Shown here one piece after another: positions 8,925 to 18,459 of a DNA stretch of 64,000 bases (the first letter of the stretch is position 1; each line of letters opens with the position of its first letter). Position numbers and translations under genes: made by a program. Origin of the DNA: Verrucomicrobiales bacterium (lineage in GTDB: Bacteria; Verrucomicrobiota; Verrucomicrobiia; Limisphaerales; CAIMTB01). The notes below the pieces were generated by a model that did not search any database, had not been told where the DNA came from, and worked only from the letters and a program-made list of their open reading frames with translations. Location: the NCBI GenBank assembly GCA_016795425.1, contig JAEUHG010000106.1:1-64000 (forward strand), read 5' to 3'.

Positions 8925-9995
8925 ATGCCCACGGGAAGATCCGGCATGCGGCAACGACACCGTGCGTGGCTATCGGTTCTGGTCCTCGCCGGTGTTCTCC
9001 TGGGTACCGGCTGTGCCCCGTCGCGATGGGTGGCTCAGGCCATGTTGCGAGCGCCCAATCGGGCCCCGGATTTTCTTCGCCCCCAGGCTCGGGTGACCCT
9101 TCGTTGGCCGGAGGGTCTCGTCGAACGGTTTCCGAGCGGGACCCTGAACCTAGGTTCTCCCTCCGTTCCCATCCATTGGGTCCTGGTCGAACCTGCGAAC
9201 TATGGGATGCGCCTGAAGACGATTCGGCGCCAGGACCATCGACGGTTCGTCGACGACTTTGAAATGAAGGTCTCCTTGCCGGCCGACGGTCTTCCTGCAC
9301 CCGATCGGGCGTTGGGAACCGCGTTCCTGGTGCATGGTTACGGCGTGGACCTGGAATCTCTTTTTCCGTGCGCCCTCTACTTGGCCGAAGCGGGTTGGCG
9401 CTGTGTACTGGTCGATCTTCGAGGACACGGACTTTCCGGGGGCCGTCGAGTCTACCTGGGAACCGTGGAAACCAACGATTTGAGGGAATTGAGGCAAATC
9501 TTGGAGGACCAGGGACGAGTGAACGGACCCTATGTGGCGGTGGGACACTCGTTGGGTGCGGCGATCAGCCTGCGTTGGCAGACCGTCGATCCAGCGATCC
9601 GGGCCACGGTCGGCTTTGGTTCGGTGGCGGAACTCCGACCCGGGATTGAGCGGGTCCGGAAAGAATACGCCTCATGGATGCCTGCCGGGTTGGTTCGCCG
9701 CGCGGCGGCGCATATACCCGGCATCCTGGGGGTATCGCCCGAATCGCTCGACACCACGTCCGCGATCGAAGGCAGATTGGTGCGGGCTTATCTGGTGGCG
9801 AGCGACGTCGACCGGGTGACGCCGCCCGAAGACAGCGCGCAATTGTGGCGGCAAGTGGGTCCAGGCAGCGGATTCTTGATCATCGGAGGGATCAGCCATG
9901 AATCCCTGCCGTATGCGTTGTCCCAGCATGGCGCGCCCGTGAGGCGATGGCTCGCGGAGTTGGCGGCGGAAATGGCGATCGCCGTGCCTCGATGA
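8925..9995 (+). CDS. Lipoprotein alpha/beta hydrolase, lysophospholipase-like
   Basis: 356 residues. The signal peptide ends in a lipobox (GVLLGTGC), so it is an envelope-anchored lipoprotein. The hydrolase core has the oxyanion strand AFLVHGYGVDLESL, the nucleophile elbow GHSLG (VAVGHSLGAAISL), the acid in LVASDVDRVTPPEDS and a C-terminal His in GISHESLP: a complete catalytic triad. The layout resembles monoacylglycerol lipase/lysophospholipase (Hydrolase_4). The substrate is unknown. ATG 8925 is chosen over upstream frames because it places the lipobox near residue 31; ATG 8946 is an alternative. Divergent from the rhodanese gene. Confidence 0.85.
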   Translation: MPTGRSGMRQRHRAWLSVLVLAGVLLGTGCAPSRWVAQAMLRAPNRAPDFLRPQARVTLRWPEGLVERFPSGTLNLGSPSVPIHWVLVEPANYGMRLKTIRRQDHRRFVDDFEMKVSLPADGLPAPDRALGTAFLVHGYGVDLESLFPCALYLAEAGWRCVLVDLRGHGLSGGRRVYLGTVETNDLRELRQILEDQGRVNGPYVAVGHSLGAAISLRWQTVDPAIRATVGFGSVAELRPGIERVRKEYASWMPAGLVRRAAAHIPGILGVSPESLDTTSAIEGRLVRAYLVASDVDRVTPPEDSAQLWRQVGPGSGFLIIGGISHESLPYALSQHGAPVRRWLAELAAEMAIAVPR

Positions 9996-10049
9996 GAGGC
10001 GACGGCGATCCCTGCCACCCGAACGGGGGCGACGATGGTATGCGGGGGG

Positions 10050-10661
10050 TTACTTCTTCTCCTCCGCGGCGGCTGCGTTGCCGGCGGGCGCGTTGGCGTT
10101 GAGTTGCTTGAGCAACTCCTCGGTCAGATCGTTTTCGCCGGTAGTGAAGAGGACGACGGGCGTCTGGTTGACGCTTTCGGCGGCGGTGTCGACAACCAGC
10201 GTGTAACCGGCGGCCTTGGACTTGGTGACGATGGTTTCGCGGATTTCGCGCAGGATCTGGTCGCGCATACGGCGGCGCTTCTCGAGCAGAGTGGCCTCGG
10301 ATTGGCGCTGGTATTGCGTCACCTGCTGTTCCAACTGTCGAATCTCGAGCAGTTTGTCTTCGGCCGTCTTGCGGCGTTTCTGCTTCTCCTCGGAGGAGAT
10401 CGCGGAGTCGCTGGCGGCTTCTTGCAGCTGCTTATACTCCTCGTTGGCCTTCTTGTAGTCCTCCAGCATTCCCTTGGCGGTCTTCTCGAGACCGGCGGCC
10501 TCCTCCTTGATCTTGGAATCGGCGTCCTTGGTCTTGTAGTAGCCGTCGAAGACTTTGCGCAGATCGACGATGCCGATGCGCACGGCTTGGGCTTGGGCGG
10601 TGGCGGCAGAAAAGCCAACCAGCGCGGTGGCGAGGGCGAGGGATTGGAGATATCGGATCAT
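10050..10661 (-). CDS. skp: OmpH/Skp-family periplasmic chaperone
   Basis: 203 residues with a signal peptide (cleavage near AQAQA, about residue 25). RIGIVDLRKVFDGYYKTKDADSKIKEEA is the hallmark Skp N-terminus, followed by a long Glu/Lys/Gln-rich coiled coil (about 50-140) and the closing strand GYTLVVDTAAES. The C-terminus is Ala/Glu/Lys-rich. Skp shields unfolded outer-membrane proteins in the periplasm before BamA inserts them. It lies 11 bases downstream of bamA, the classical gene order. Confidence 0.9.
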   Translation of the reverse strand: MIRYLQSLALATALVGFSAATAQAQAVRIGIVDLRKVFDGYYKTKDADSKIKEEAAGLEKTAKGMLEDYKKANEEYKQLQEAASDSAISSEEKQKRRKTAEDKLLEIRQLEQQVTQYQRQSEATLLEKRRRMRDQILREIRETIVTKSKAAGYTLVVDTAAESVNQTPVVLFTTGENDLTEELLKQLNANAPAGNAAAAEEKK

Positions 10662-10672
10662 GGATGGGAGTG

Positions 10673-13153
10673 TTAGAATTCGCGGCTGTACCCAACGCCA
10701 AACTGGAAGCGACCCCCACTGGTGTCGTTGTAGTCTTCGGCGGTGATGGGAAATGCGTAGTCGAGACGGAGCGGGCCGATGGGAAGGTTCAAGCGGACGC
10801 CAACGCCCCAGTTGTCATTGTAGAAGTGCTTTTGAGTCTCGCGCAGTTCAAAGCTGTACGGGTCGTAGTAGACCATGCCCACGTCATAGAACACGGCAAA
10901 GCGCACGCGTTCAACCACCGGCATGGAATACTCAAGGGAGCCGAACCAATGGGTGGAACCACCGACCGGTTCGTCATTCTCATCCACCGGGCCGACTTCG
11001 CGGTACTTGAACCCGCGCAGAGTGTAAAGGCCGCCCAGGGTGAACCGGTCAAACAACGGCACGCGCGGGCTGTCTCCATAGGCTTCCGATACGCCAATGC
11101 GCCCGACGATCTCGACGATATGACCTTCAAAGAACCCGGGCAGGTATTGGGCGCCACGCAGCTGGATCTTGTAATAATCGGTGTCGCCGCCGAAAACGCC
11201 GCCGGCAAGTTCGCCGCTGATCTCGATCCGTTGACCCTTGTTGGGAAGGATGACCGCGTTGCGCGTGTCGTAGACCAGGCTTGCGCCGACCTTGGAGACG
11301 AGGCGTCGCCCCTCTTCCTGAGCCAGTTCCGGTGAGATCCTCGGTGTTCCGGTGATAATCGAGGAACCGTGTCCGGGTCCTTCGTCGCGCGACACCGGAG
11401 CCAGGAGATCCTCATCGTCGAAGTCGAGGTTCACGCTCTCGATGGTGTACGAGACGCCAGCGCGGAAGAATTCACCGTAACGGAAGAACTCCGCCAAACT
11501 CTTGGTCAGTCCGATTTCGGCACCCGTGCGCTGCTCGTCGTAGAGATCGGAAAGGAATTGCAGGTCTCGGTGGTACAAGTCGACGGAGAGCGACAGGCGT
11601 TGGCCCAGGAACCACGGTTCGATAAACGTGATGAGGTAATCCTGGCGCTGCGTACCGACCTGAGCCCGAAGGCGGAGTTTCTGCCCGCCACCGGTGAAGA
11701 ATGGCGGGTTGAAGAGGTCGAAATTCCCCTGCGTCATTTCCACGAACCCCACCAGGTTGTCGACCGAGCTGAATCCGGCGCCGATGTTGAAATTGCCGGT
11801 GTTCTTCTCCTCCACGCCGATCACGAGATTGCGGCGGTTGGGGACTTCGGTCTGTTCGTCGCGAGCGTCGACCTTCTCAAAATACTGGAGACCGTAGAGG
11901 CGGTTGGTGCTGATGCGCACGCGCACCATGTTGAAGATCTCGCCGGGGCTGACGGCCAGTTCGCGGCGAATGACGCGGTCGCGCGTCTTGTTGTTCCCCT
12001 TGATCTCGACCTTTTCGATGTAGGACTGGCTGCCCTCCTCGACGCGGTAGGCGAGGTCAATCGTGTTCGACGCGGTGTTGGGGATGCGGTCGGCCTTGAG
12101 GGTCTGCGGGAAGCTGACATCGATGTAGCCGCGGGCTCCGTAAAAGTCCTCGATGAGATCAATGTCCTTGGAATGCAGGTTCGGCTTGAAGGTGTCGCCG
12201 GGGTTGAGATTGAGACCTTCGTGCACCTTGGTGCCCTCGCGGCGACGCATGTTGCCGACGATCTCGTTGGTGGTGAAAAGTTTGTTCCCTTCGAACCGGA
12301 TGCTGCCGACCTGATACTTCTGCCCTTCCTCGATCACAAAGTTGACCTTGAGTTTCTCGGGATCGAGTTCCTCGACCTTGATATCCTTGAGCTCGAAATC
12401 GATGTAACCCTCGTTGCGATAGAAAGAGGCGATGCGGTCCCGATCCTCCTCGATGACGTCCTCCTTGAGGCGTCCGCTGCCGGTGATCCAGGAGAACATC
12501 CACCGACGGCGGGTCTTCACCACCTTGCGCAGCTTCTTTTCCTTGAAGGCGGCGTGCCCGGGGAACTCGACACGCTTGATGCGTTGCTTGGGGGTCTCTT
12601 GGATGTCGAAGGTCACCGTCCCGCGGCCGGCGCTTTCATCGATGTTGAGGACGTATTTGACCTCGGTCTTGAGGTAGCCGGATTTCTCATAGCTCTTCTT
12701 GATCTCCTGGGCGTCCTTGAAGAGCTGCGCCTCGTCCAGCGGTTGCCCCACCTTGGAAACGACTTTCTTGGCGACCTTCTTGGTGCTGAACCGGTCATTG
12801 CCCTGATAACGGATGTCGCTGAGGACGGGTCGGGCCTGGACGAAGTAGGCTAAGCGAACACCATCCACCTCCCGAGTCTCGGTCACGCGGATGTTGAAGA
12901 AATAACCGGTCGCGTAGAGGTTGCGAACGTCTTCGTCGATGTTGAGCTTGCTATAGGGATCGCCCGCCTTGACGCGGATGTTGGCGCGCACCAAGTCATC
13001 GCTGACGGACCGCGGTCCGACGTGCATGACGGCGATTTCCTTGACCGTCGGCTGGCCTTGGGCCCCAGCCGGCAAGGGAATCAGCGCCGCTGCGAGGCAC
13101 AGCGGCAGGCAAAAGAGAATGCAGCATCGCCCCAGCCAGCTCCTAAGAAACAT
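10673..13153 (-). CDS. bamA: Outer-membrane assembly factor BamA
   Basis: 826 residues with a signal peptide (LGRCCILFCLPLCLAAALIPLPAGAQG). Five POTRA repeats are visible over about residues 35-420, each with the beta-alpha-alpha-beta-beta pattern. The Omp85 barrel follows, with the conserved GxGFSSVDNLVG, RLRAQVG and PVGGSTHWFGSLEYSMPV segments and a terminal aromatic (GVGYSREF) as the BAM beta-signal. It inserts barrel proteins into the outer membrane. ATG 13153 overlaps the 3' end of dnaB by 11 bases; upstream in-frame Mets lie inside dnaB and would precede the signal peptide implausibly. Forms a dnaB-bamA-skp run. Confidence 0.95.
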   Translation of the reverse strand: MFLRSWLGRCCILFCLPLCLAAALIPLPAGAQGQPTVKEIAVMHVGPRSVSDDLVRANIRVKAGDPYSKLNIDEDVRNLYATGYFFNIRVTETREVDGVRLAYFVQARPVLSDIRYQGNDRFSTKKVAKKVVSKVGQPLDEAQLFKDAQEIKKSYEKSGYLKTEVKYVLNIDESAGRGTVTFDIQETPKQRIKRVEFPGHAAFKEKKLRKVVKTRRRWMFSWITGSGRLKEDVIEEDRDRIASFYRNEGYIDFELKDIKVEELDPEKLKVNFVIEEGQKYQVGSIRFEGNKLFTTNEIVGNMRRREGTKVHEGLNLNPGDTFKPNLHSKDIDLIEDFYGARGYIDVSFPQTLKADRIPNTASNTIDLAYRVEEGSQSYIEKVEIKGNNKTRDRVIRRELAVSPGEIFNMVRVRISTNRLYGLQYFEKVDARDEQTEVPNRRNLVIGVEEKNTGNFNIGAGFSSVDNLVGFVEMTQGNFDLFNPPFFTGGGQKLRLRAQVGTQRQDYLITFIEPWFLGQRLSLSVDLYHRDLQFLSDLYDEQRTGAEIGLTKSLAEFFRYGEFFRAGVSYTIESVNLDFDDEDLLAPVSRDEGPGHGSSIITGTPRISPELAQEEGRRLVSKVGASLVYDTRNAVILPNKGQRIEISGELAGGVFGGDTDYYKIQLRGAQYLPGFFEGHIVEIVGRIGVSEAYGDSPRVPLFDRFTLGGLYTLRGFKYREVGPVDENDEPVGGSTHWFGSLEYSMPVVERVRFAVFYDVGMVYYDPYSFELRETQKHFYNDNWGVGVRLNLPIGPLRLDYAFPITAEDYNDTSGGRFQFGVGYSREF

Positions 13154-14627
13154 CGTTCGGGTCGACTTTGGCAGCCGGCTTGAAGCGAGTAAACCTTTTA
13201 AGGAACGTGAGCGGGACGTCGCCGGTGGGGCCATTTCGCTGCTTGGCGATGAGCAGGCTGACCGGTACGCCCCCCGGCTCGTCGCGGGGCACGCTTTCGT
13301 CATCGTCGCCCGTGGTCGGCTTGTAAAGGAGGCCCACCAGGTCGGCGTCCTGTTCGATGGCGCCCGACTCCCGGAGGTCCGAGAGCTTGGGTTTGCGTGA
13401 TTTATCCTTTTCGACGTCACGATTGAGCTGGCTGAGGATGATAATGGGGATCTCCAGCTCTTTGGCGAGGGCTTTGATTCCGGAGGAAATCTCGGAAATC
13501 TCCTGCTGGCGGTTATCCTTGGCGCGTCGCGTGTCGGAATGGACCAGCTGCAGGTAATCGATCACCAGCAGCTTGATCTGGCTCTGCTGCCACATGCGCC
13601 GCGCGCGGGCCCGGAGCTGCAGGATCGACAGGCCCGACGTATCGTCGATCAACAGCGGTGCGCCGGCGATCTGCCCGGCGGCCTGGGTCAGGCGTGGGAA
13701 ATCGCGTTCGGCAAGAAAACCCTCCCGCACATCCCTGAGGTTCACCTCGGCACGCGAACACATCATGCGGAGGACCAGGGATTCGGCGGTCATTTCCAGA
13801 CTGAACACCCCTACCGGCAACTGGAGGTCGATGGCCACGTGCTCGGCGATGTTCATCGCCAGGGAGGTCTTTCCCATCGAGGGCCGCGCCGCAATCACCA
13901 CCATTTCCCCCTTGTGAAGTCCGGTGGTCATCTTGTCGAGGTCGGGAAACCCGGTGCTCACGCCGCTGAGCATGCCCTGGCGCGCGTGGAGTTCCTCGAT
14001 GGTGGTGATCGCCGAGTTGACCAGTTCCTTGATCGACTTGGTCTCTGGACGTTCCCGCTCCTCGTTGATGTGAAGAATGTCGCGTTCGACTTCGTCCAGC
14101 AGCGCCGGGACGTCGTCCTCGCACTCGTACACCCGTCCGATGACGTTGGTGCAGGTCTGAAGCATGCGCCGCAGGAGATGCTTCTCCAGGACGATCTCGA
14201 TGTAATAGCTGAGGTTCGCCGCTGAGGGCACGGCATCCGCGAGCTGGCTAAGGTATGCCAGCCCGCCAATCGCCTCCAGCTGGCCGGCATCGCGCAGTCG
14301 TTGCTGAACGGTGATCAGGTCGATCGGCTCGCGATCATCGTACATCTTGATCACCAACGCATAGATCGCCTGGTGTCGGAGGTCGTAGAACGCGTCCGGT
14401 CCCGCTTTGATGGTGCGAACGCATTCCCCGATGGTCTCGTTGGGGGAAATCAGGATGCAGCCCAGCACCCCTCGCTCGGCATCCGGCGCATGAGGGGGAA
14501 GACGGTCAACGCGTCCGGTGGACTGCCCCGTCCCGTCGTCGCGATCGCGACGGGAACGGTTGGTCCGGCCTCCCTGCAGGTCGGTGGGGGTGGAAGGTCC
14601 TTGGGTGGGATCCACGGAATCGATCAC
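13143..14627 (-). CDS. dnaB: Replicative DNA helicase DnaB
   Basis: 494 residues. The N-terminal primase-interaction domain (about 45-150; PPHAPDAERGVLGCILI) is joined by a linker to the RecA-like ATPase. Walker A is ARPSMGKT at 247-254, Walker B LLVIDYLQL at about 353-361, and the arginine-finger/C-terminal region (SLLIAKQRNGPTGDVPLTF) is intact. No intein interrupts it, and the length is near the usual 450-500. A GTG start at 14627 is followed by a basic, disordered extension of about 40 residues. It unwinds DNA at the fork. The terminal codons overlap the bamA start. Confidence 0.96.
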   Translation of the reverse strand: MIDSVDPTQGPSTPTDLQGGRTNRSRRDRDDGTGQSTGRVDRLPPHAPDAERGVLGCILISPNETIGECVRTIKAGPDAFYDLRHQAIYALVIKMYDDREPIDLITVQQRLRDAGQLEAIGGLAYLSQLADAVPSAANLSYYIEIVLEKHLLRRMLQTCTNVIGRVYECEDDVPALLDEVERDILHINEERERPETKSIKELVNSAITTIEELHARQGMLSGVSTGFPDLDKMTTGLHKGEMVVIAARPSMGKTSLAMNIAEHVAIDLQLPVGVFSLEMTAESLVLRMMCSRAEVNLRDVREGFLAERDFPRLTQAAGQIAGAPLLIDDTSGLSILQLRARARRMWQQSQIKLLVIDYLQLVHSDTRRAKDNRQQEISEISSGIKALAKELEIPIIILSQLNRDVEKDKSRKPKLSDLRESGAIEQDADLVGLLYKPTTGDDDESVPRDEPGGVPVSLLIAKQRNGPTGDVPLTFLKRFTRFKPAAKVDPNDVS

Positions 14628-14696
14628 CGGGTAAGGGAAGGCCAGTTCACCGCTCGAGGCAATCCTCCGGCGACCGAAGGTATGCGCATCCGTTCA

Positions 14697-14748
14697 CGGC
14701 CGTTCTCAAAGTTGTTCGCGCCGGTTTGTGAACAATCCGCACCGGCCG
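14697..14748. promoter_or_regulatory. Composite dyad in the dnaB/TIM-barrel divergent region
   Basis: TTGTTC at 14712-14717 and GAACAA at 14730-14735 form an inverted repeat with a 12-base spacer, and this is flanked nearly symmetrically by two CGGCCG hexamers (14697-14702 and 14743-14748). The position, between divergently transcribed genes, suits an operator, but no known factor is recognised. Confidence 0.25.
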
Positions 14749-14836
14749 AACCGCCTGCTGGAGGCGCGGAAACGGGACCCTTGGCATTTGACGCCCCGGG
14801 GTGTCGACCGTTTACTCCGGGACCGAAAGGATTCCC

Positions 14837-15715
14837 ATGAAGACCAAAGTTACGCGTCGTTCGGCCCTGCGCTCCCTCACCGTGACGGCTTCCACGGCGG
14901 CGGTGGCGGGTGATTTGTCCCGGCGGTTGGAGGCGGCTGATGCCGGTGGATTGAAGGGTCGCATCAACCATTCCGTGTGCCGGTGGTGCTATGGCAAGAC
15001 GCCGTTGGAGGATCTGTGCAAGGCCTCGAAGGAAATGGGCATTCGATCCATCGATCTCCTGGGCTTGGACGAGATTCCCGTGGCGAAGAAATACGATCTG
15101 ACCTGCGCGATGGTGAGTGGGATCCCGGGCGGCATCACCAAGGGTCTGAATCGCGCCGAGAACCATGCGGCTATCCTGGAATGGTTCGAATCCGCCGCTC
15201 CGAAGGTGGCGGGGCTGGGCTGTGTCAATGTGATCTGCTTTTCCGGCAATCGCGCCGGTCTGTCCGGGGAACAGGGTCTGGAACAGTGCGCCCTGGGTCT
15301 GAAGAAGCTCCTGCCGGTGGCCGAACGGCACAAGCTGGTGCTGGTGATGGAACTGTTAAACTCGAAGGTCGATCACGCCGACTACATGTGCGACCACACG
15401 CGCTGGGGTGTCGAATTGTGCAAGCGGGTCGGGTCGGATCGGTTCAAGCTGCTCTACGACATTTATCACATGCAGATCATGGAGGGGGATGTCATTCGGA
15501 CCTTGAAGGAAAGCGCGCCATATATCGCCCATTACCACACGGGCGGTGTCCCGGGCCGCAATGAAATCGACGACACCCAGGAGATCTATTATCCGGCGGT
15601 GATGAAGGCCATCGTGGAAACGGGTTTCAAGGGATTCGTCGCCCAGGAGTTCATTCCGAAACGTCCCGATGCACTCGCCTCGCTCCGCCAAGGGGTGCAG
15701 ATCTGTGACGTCTGA
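14837..15715 (+). CDS. Exported hydroxypyruvate isomerase-like TIM-barrel protein
   Basis: 292 residues. The N-terminus (KTKVTRRSALRSLTVTASTAAVAG) looks like a Tat or Sec signal with RRS. The body is an AP endonuclease-2/xylose isomerase-like TIM barrel close to hydroxypyruvate isomerase: SVCRWCYGKTPLEDLCKASKEMG, LVMELLNSKVDHADYMC, LLYDIYHMQIMEGDVI and HYHTGGVPGRNEIDD, carrying the Glu/Asp/His metal-binding residues of Hyi. Whether it isomerises hydroxypyruvate or another keto-sugar is open; exported Hyi-like proteins are common in this phylum. ATG 14837 has a GAAAGG ribosome site 8 bases upstream. The transglutaminase gene follows after 10 bases. Confidence 0.85.
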   Translation: MKTKVTRRSALRSLTVTASTAAVAGDLSRRLEAADAGGLKGRINHSVCRWCYGKTPLEDLCKASKEMGIRSIDLLGLDEIPVAKKYDLTCAMVSGIPGGITKGLNRAENHAAILEWFESAAPKVAGLGCVNVICFSGNRAGLSGEQGLEQCALGLKKLLPVAERHKLVLVMELLNSKVDHADYMCDHTRWGVELCKRVGSDRFKLLYDIYHMQIMEGDVIRTLKESAPYIAHYHTGGVPGRNEIDDTQEIYYPAVMKAIVETGFKGFVAQEFIPKRPDALASLRQGVQICDV

Positions 15716-15725
15716 GGGCTGAGTC

Positions 15726-17744
15726 GTGGCGCCGGCCATGATGCTCTCGCCTTGGATCGTGGCGCTGGGCCTGGCCTTTTGGGGCTGGGAAACCGGCCTG
15801 CTGCCCCTGGCCCTTGTCATGGCGGTCCTGATCGTTGGCACTCGGCTCCTGCCACGCCGGTTCGATCTGACTTCGACAGAATTCCATCGCGCTCTCGATC
15901 TGTGTTGGGCGTTGGGGGTAGGCGGATTCCTCCTGGTCTACAGCCGGGAATCCGTGGGGAATGTGCTGCGGGAATTTGTGCAGTGGCTTCCGGCGGCCAC
16001 CTTTCCCGGCTTGCTGGCCCAGGTGTGGTCGCAGCCGGGCCAGGTGCCCACCACCGCCTTGCTGCCGTTCCCGCGATGGCGACGTCGGCAAGGCGAAGCC
16101 AACCCATGGGTCGACCTCGCGCCGCCCTATGTCGCCGTCAGTTTGTTGTCAGCGAGTGCCGCCGGTGTGGGACATGTTGGATTTTACGCCGGTCTGGTGC
16201 TGGTGCTGGGGTTGGCGTTGTGGACACGGCGGGCCCGTGGCTCCCCTCCCTGGCTGGTCGGATCGTTGTTGGCGGTGGCGGTTGCCGGCGGCATGGGAAT
16301 CTCCTGGGCTCTGGCCGGCCTCCAACCCTGGATCGAGAGTCGGGTCCTGGAGTGGACCTCTCGCCTCGACCGCGACCGGACGGCCAGCCGGGTATCGAGG
16401 ACCGCGATTGGCCAGAAGGGATGGGTCGGGGGATCAAGCCGGGTGGTGCTGACTTACCGCGACGAAGGTCCTAAGCCCATGCCACGGCAGTTGCATGTGG
16501 CCAGTTTCACGGAGTGGTTTGACGGCTCCTGGTATGCGTCGCGCAGCAGCTTTGAGAAGATCGAGGGATTGACCGACGAATGGGTGCTGGATGCCAGGCC
16601 GGGGCGTGCGGGTGCCGTGTCGATCGAGTTGGCCCGCGGGCGAACGACGGGGCTGCTGCCCCTTCCGCCCGGGACCCGGGTGATCCGCGATCTGGCCGCG
16701 AATTGGGTCGAACGGACCCGCCTGGGTGCCGTGCGCGCCGACCTTCGGGCCGGTGTCATCAGCTATCGCGCCGAGCATGCCGCCCATGCCGATTGGGAGG
16801 GTGAACCGACCGACAAGGATCGGGAGGAAATCGCGCCGACGGAGCGCGAGGTCATCGTTGCCCTGGCCCAGGAACTCGGACTTGCCGGCCGATCCGAGAC
16901 CGAGGTCATGGAACGGATCGACCGTTTCTTCCGGACCCAATTCAAATACTCGCTGGAATTGGTCGACGCCACGATCGGGGATCCGCGAGTAACGACGCCA
17001 TTGGGTAGATTCCTGTTGGGACATCGCACCGGGCATTGTGAGTACTTCGCCACCGCTGCGACCCTCTTGCTCCGAGCCGTCGGCATTCCGGCCCGATATG
17101 CGACCGGCTATTCCCTGGGTCCCAGGCAGAGCGCGGAGGGGGTGGCGACGGTGCGCGATTCCGATGCGCACGCGTGGGTGCGGGTTTGGGTGGATGGCGA
17201 ATGGCGTGATTTTGATCCGACGCCGCCTTCCGATTTCGGATCGGAAACGAGGTCCGGGGATTGGGCCTCGGCGTTGGGGCGGCGATGGAATGAATGGCGT
17301 TTTCAAATGGCGCGTTGGTGGTGGTTGGGCGAGAAGCGACTGCTGCGCCAGGCGTACTGGCTCGTGGTGCCGCTGATCGCCGGCCTGGTCTGGCGTTTTC
17401 GAAGGATTCGCGCCGCCCTCCGGCGCGATGATGCCCCCAGCGGCGGGTTGGTGCGCGACGACTGGCCCGGATTGGATTCGGATTGGTATGCGGTGGAAGA
17501 GGAACTGGCGACGCGCGGTTGGGCGCGTCGTGAACGCGAACCCATGGCCGAATGGAGTCAGCGACTCGCCGCTGCCGGGTGGTCGCCCGAGGAAGTGGGA
17601 GCCGCCACCCAGGGCTTGGGGCTGCACCAGCAATTGCGATTTGATCCGCGCGGATTGCCCGTCACGGACCGGGGTATTCTTCGGGATCTGGCGGGCCGGT
17701 TGCGGGATTTGGCAGTTCGACGAACCGAAGCCACCCGACTCTGA
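15726..17744 (+). CDS. TgpA-type membrane transglutaminase-like protein
   Basis: 672 residues from GTG 15726, with GAGGG 7 bases upstream. N-terminal membrane segments (about 5-190, DUF3488/TgpA_N type) are followed by a beta-rich extracellular region (210-350), a transglutaminase-like domain and one more membrane helix (about 545-562) before a cytoplasmic tail of about 110 residues (DUF4129-like). The catalytic triad is complete: Cys438 (TGHCEYFA), His482 (DAHAW) and Asp497 (FDPTP). TgpA proteins are often encoded beside a MoxR ATPase and a DUF58 protein; neither is present here. The role in envelope protein crosslinking or proteolysis is inferred. Confidence 0.88.
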   Translation: MAPAMMLSPWIVALGLAFWGWETGLLPLALVMAVLIVGTRLLPRRFDLTSTEFHRALDLCWALGVGGFLLVYSRESVGNVLREFVQWLPAATFPGLLAQVWSQPGQVPTTALLPFPRWRRRQGEANPWVDLAPPYVAVSLLSASAAGVGHVGFYAGLVLVLGLALWTRRARGSPPWLVGSLLAVAVAGGMGISWALAGLQPWIESRVLEWTSRLDRDRTASRVSRTAIGQKGWVGGSSRVVLTYRDEGPKPMPRQLHVASFTEWFDGSWYASRSSFEKIEGLTDEWVLDARPGRAGAVSIELARGRTTGLLPLPPGTRVIRDLAANWVERTRLGAVRADLRAGVISYRAEHAAHADWEGEPTDKDREEIAPTEREVIVALAQELGLAGRSETEVMERIDRFFRTQFKYSLELVDATIGDPRVTTPLGRFLLGHRTGHCEYFATAATLLLRAVGIPARYATGYSLGPRQSAEGVATVRDSDAHAWVRVWVDGEWRDFDPTPPSDFGSETRSGDWASALGRRWNEWRFQMARWWWLGEKRLLRQAYWLVVPLIAGLVWRFRRIRAALRRDDAPSGGLVRDDWPGLDSDWYAVEEELATRGWARREREPMAEWSQRLAAAGWSPEEVGAATQGLGLHQQLRFDPRGLPVTDRGILRDLAGRLRDLAVRRTEATRL

Positions 17745-17749
17745 CGTTG

Positions 17750-18358
17750 TCAGCCCGGGCTCGAAGGCACCGAGTCGGCACGACGCTTCCACCACAGCAG
17801 CAGCTCGAGCCCGGTGCGGTTTGGGTAGGAACGCGGTACACGGCCTTCGAGGAGTTCGAAGTGCGGAAGAAACCGTTCCATGAGTTCTTCCTGCGCGCAG
17901 CCGAAGGGCGGGCCCTGGCCGTCGCGGAGCATGTAATGAACCGCCAGGAACTGTCCGCCCGGCTTCAGCCAGCGCAGCACGGCGTCCACATACGCGTCGC
18001 GATCGGTCTTCTCAATGGCGCAAAAAAGGGTGTGCTCGAAGATCCAATCGAACCTCAGAAAAGGCGGGTCGCGGAGAAAATCGGCCACGCGAAAATGAGC
18101 GCTCAAACCCAACGCTTGGGTCTTGGCTTCGCACAGTTGAACTGCGGAGGGGGCAATGTCGATACCCACCGCTTCAAAGCCAAACCGGGCCCAGAGGCGA
18201 ACATCATGGCCGGTGCCGCAGCCGGGAACAACGACCGAGCCCCGCGGCAGGTCGGGGTGTTGCGAAAGAAAATCACTCAGGCCCGGCGATCCTTCACCCT
18301 TTTCCCAAGGCATGTCGCCTGTCCGATAGCGCTCTTCCCAGTCGGTTGGAGTCGGCAT
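17750..18358 (-). CDS. Thiopurine S-methyltransferase-family methyltransferase
   Basis: 202 residues. WEERYRTGDMPWEKGEGSPGLSDFL is the TPMT/thiol-ester methyltransferase N-terminal signature. The SAM loop is VVVPGCGTGHDVRLWA (about 42-57), then GIDIAPSAVQLCEA and DWIFEHTLFCAI. Bacterial relatives methylate thiols, selenite/tellurite or halides; the substrate here is not readable. Its stop lies 5 bases from that of the converging transglutaminase gene. A TACGCT hexamer sits 6 bases upstream of the ATG and no Shine-Dalgarno is seen. Confidence 0.85.
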   Translation of the reverse strand: MPTPTDWEERYRTGDMPWEKGEGSPGLSDFLSQHPDLPRGSVVVPGCGTGHDVRLWARFGFEAVGIDIAPSAVQLCEAKTQALGLSAHFRVADFLRDPPFLRFDWIFEHTLFCAIEKTDRDAYVDAVLRWLKPGGQFLAVHYMLRDGQGPPFGCAQEELMERFLPHFELLEGRVPRSYPNRTGLELLLWWKRRADSVPSSPG

Positions 18359-18459
18359 GGCGCAAGCGTAGCGGCAAGGCGCGTCGCGAAAAAGAACCGA
18401 CGTCCAGGCGTGACCGTCGGCCGGTGCATTGCTAGTCTTCCATCGCTTTGGAGCGTTTG

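Noticed and set aside
11369..12853. 494-codon open frame antisense to bamA
   Set aside because: High G+C at third positions opens long antisense frames; the protein has no domain and bamA on the other strand is certain.
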